From Metellina segmentata (Eukaryota > Arthropoda > Arachnida > Araneae > Tetragnathidae), in assembly GCA_947359465.1 (NCBI GenBank), contig OX375873.1:87485978-87549977 (forward strand): a stretch of 64,000 bases of DNA, given 5' to 3'. This document shows, piece by piece, positions 62,210 to 64,000 of this stretch. The notes under the pieces are model-generated. The model ran no database searches, was not told the DNA's origin, and was given only the letters and a program-made list of their open reading frames with translations. The position numbers were made by a program, and so were the translations under genes. The stretch's first letter is position 1, and each line of letters begins with the position of its first letter.

Positions 62210-63460
62210 ACAAATAAACTACTTCAGCGTAAATACTTAATAGAAACAACACTACTAATGACCTACATATAAAAATATTTAAAAACCAATTATTACGGAT
62301 AAAGGTAAGAGCATTTTCTGAATAATTTGCTGATAAAAGGAATAAAAGTAAAATAATGCATCGAAAAGTCTAAGTGTTTACCAATGACTTTTGTTTTCCT
62401 TTCATATCTGAGAAACAAAAGGCAATTTCAAGCAGAGAAACGCGTTGAGATAAGAATAAAAGCCTCATTGTTTACTTCTGCACAACAAAGTCACTGATTA
62501 AACAGTAGATACAATTTAATGGATCTTTACTATTTTTAAACTTATCTAACCCTCAAAAGGTTACTTAACTTTCGTAACTATGTACAGTAATAAGAGTGAT
62601 AATATTCCACGTACCCAACAAAGATGATTTTGATAGATTCTTCAAATACCCAAATCAGTTATTAAATCAAATTTTACTACAGTAAATTGTTAGTTCTGAT
62701 TTTTTTCAAATGAAGTTATTCCGTAATATGAATGCGGAGTTTATTTTCAAATATAAATAATTTGTTACATAATATTTATTTATTACTTCTGTTATTAAAC
62801 ACCCTTTTATAAATTGATTAGATTGATCCGATTGATTGACTACAAATACCATAGACTATAAAGTAACGCCTTCTCATGCTTAAGGCATAATTTAGTTGGC
62901 CATAATTAGTAGACGCAGGTATAAAAAGAAGAACAAATTGCGTCGAACTCAAATAAAACAATAAAAGTAATCTAAATACAAAATATCATTAAAAATAGTA
63001 AGATTAACAAAATGGGATAAAATTTAAATAGAGTTGTCACCGGTTTGAAAGGCAGTTTTTTTTACATGGTGGTCTAATATGGGAAAAAAGATTTTTAATG
63101 AAAAATTAAACACTTAATTTTATATTAGTATATTAATTGGAATTCAAGCCCCTGAGCGTCGTGAGATTTCGGAGTAGTCTAGAATTGATCTTTTTAACCA
63201 ACCCCACAATAACGCAATCGACAATCACATCTATTGATTGAAAGAATTCCAGGAAAGATTCCATTGGTCATGAAGGTCAAAACTAATTAGAGGTCATGCT
63301 CAGAAGAATGTAGTTTGTAGAACAGATTAAATGCGTGTAAACCCACAAGAGAGTTAAAGATAACTCGACACAAAATATTTATAAATTTGCTCTTTATAAT
63401 AGTTAATAGTTTTAGTGTCATACACACTGTACACACATACACACTGTAGTGTCATATACA
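62210..63460. other. AT-rich DNA, nothing recognised
   Basis: No gene or element was identified. Confidence 0.4.
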
Positions 63461-63463
63461 CTA

Positions 63464-63583
63464 CACAAGAATCGAAAGTTCCATAGCATACGCTTTGAGC
63501 AAAATAAATAAATAAGTACATTTATTTATTTATTTTGCTGAAACTTTAGTTGAAACTATGCAATGGAACTTTCGATTCTTGTG
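63464..63583. repeat. Foldback element, 120 bp
   Basis: A perfect 21-bp outer stem (cacaagaatcgaaagttcca+t at 63464-63484 with its inverse at 63563-63583) encloses an inner gcaaaataaataaataa / ttatttatttattttgc stem. Confidence 0.85.
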
Positions 63584-64000
63584 ACCGACACGTTTTAGAA
63601 AAGCATTTTGAAAAGCCATTCCACAGACATGATTCTGCGAAATTCGTTATCTGAACGAACTGATCTAAAACGGAAATCCATAGTTAATGCCGCGAACAAT
63701 TACGACACGCGACTGAAAACAACACAAATGATACTAACTAAAAGCACAACGATCCTAATAAGTTAAAATCTCTCTACTTCAAGACCCTCAACATCTTAGC
63801 GATGACAACAATGTCGCAACGCTTGACAGGACAAACTGGATTGCGGGTGGATGAATCATTGGTGCCTAACAAAGCATTCTCTCGTGCAGAGGGGTGGGCC
63901 ACTCTCATTCTTCACGAAACAGTTCCACGGTCTTAGTCATTCCACTCCTTACCACGTACGTAATTAGTCGGTATTTGGACGTCGAAATTGTCCCGTTCAT
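63584..64000. other. Moderately GC-rich end of window, unclassified
   Basis: Complexity and GC rise (gatgacaacaatgtcgcaac; cgtgcagaggggtgggccac), as before locus B. It may hold the promoter of a further cassette, but nothing identifies it. Confidence 0.2.

Noticed and set aside
63584..64000. Promoter of another sDscam cassette
   Set aside because: Only a general rise in GC resembles the region before 40133; no shared motif long enough to count.

Overview
This is a piece of an animal genome, most likely a chelicerate and probably a spider. It is AT-rich, has long introns with GT...AG sites, and is full of SINEs, Tc1/mariner elements and microsatellites. The organism call rests mainly on gene architecture: two Ig domains, three FN3 domains, one membrane segment and a short tail, with a signal-peptide exon joined to a single Ig exon further downstream. 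That matches the shortened Dscam (sDscam) family described in Chelicerata. No bacterial gene, functional tRNA or CRISPR array was seen.

Locus A (about 1.4-26.5 kb, + strand) is the 3' part of an sDscam-like gene. Eleven exons give Ig2 (1446-1565, 5294-5464), Ig3 (6898-7045, 8992-9140), FN3-1 (9334-9465, 12417-12578), FN3-2 (15260-15330, 15448-15724), FN3-3 (17126-17224, 19080-19265) and a transmembrane exon (19853-20023). All exon phases agree. After the membrane exon there are three compatible ends: read-through to a stop at 20169, an exon at 21120-21360/21364, and a terminal exon at 26452-26531. The signal peptide and Ig1 lie upstream of the window. AT-rich 3'UTR or intergenic DNA follows to about 30.3 kb.

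The middle (30.3-37.3 kb) is transposon-rich. Two nearly identical Penelope-like reverse transcriptase copies stand head to head. The plus copy is split by a 653-bp non-autonomous Helitron, and the minus copy preserves the empty site. A mariner fossil and a LINE tail fragment follow.

Locus B (about 39.8 kb to beyond the window, + strand) is the 5' end of a second sDscam-like gene: a signal-peptide exon (40133-40220) and one complete Ig1 exon (45553-45855). No further exon was found before 64 kb. A and B therefore look like tandem, same-strand paralogs of a cell-surface adhesion/recognition family.

The rest is intronic or intergenic DNA with several SINE families, five Tc1/mariner insertions (one with an intact 358-residue transposase), two hAT-like MITEs with perfect 8-bp target duplications, a dispersed family built on the palindrome GACGAGATATCTCGTC, foldback elements, minisatellites and (TA)n tracts. 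All calls were made by reading the sequence; no database search or alignment was run.
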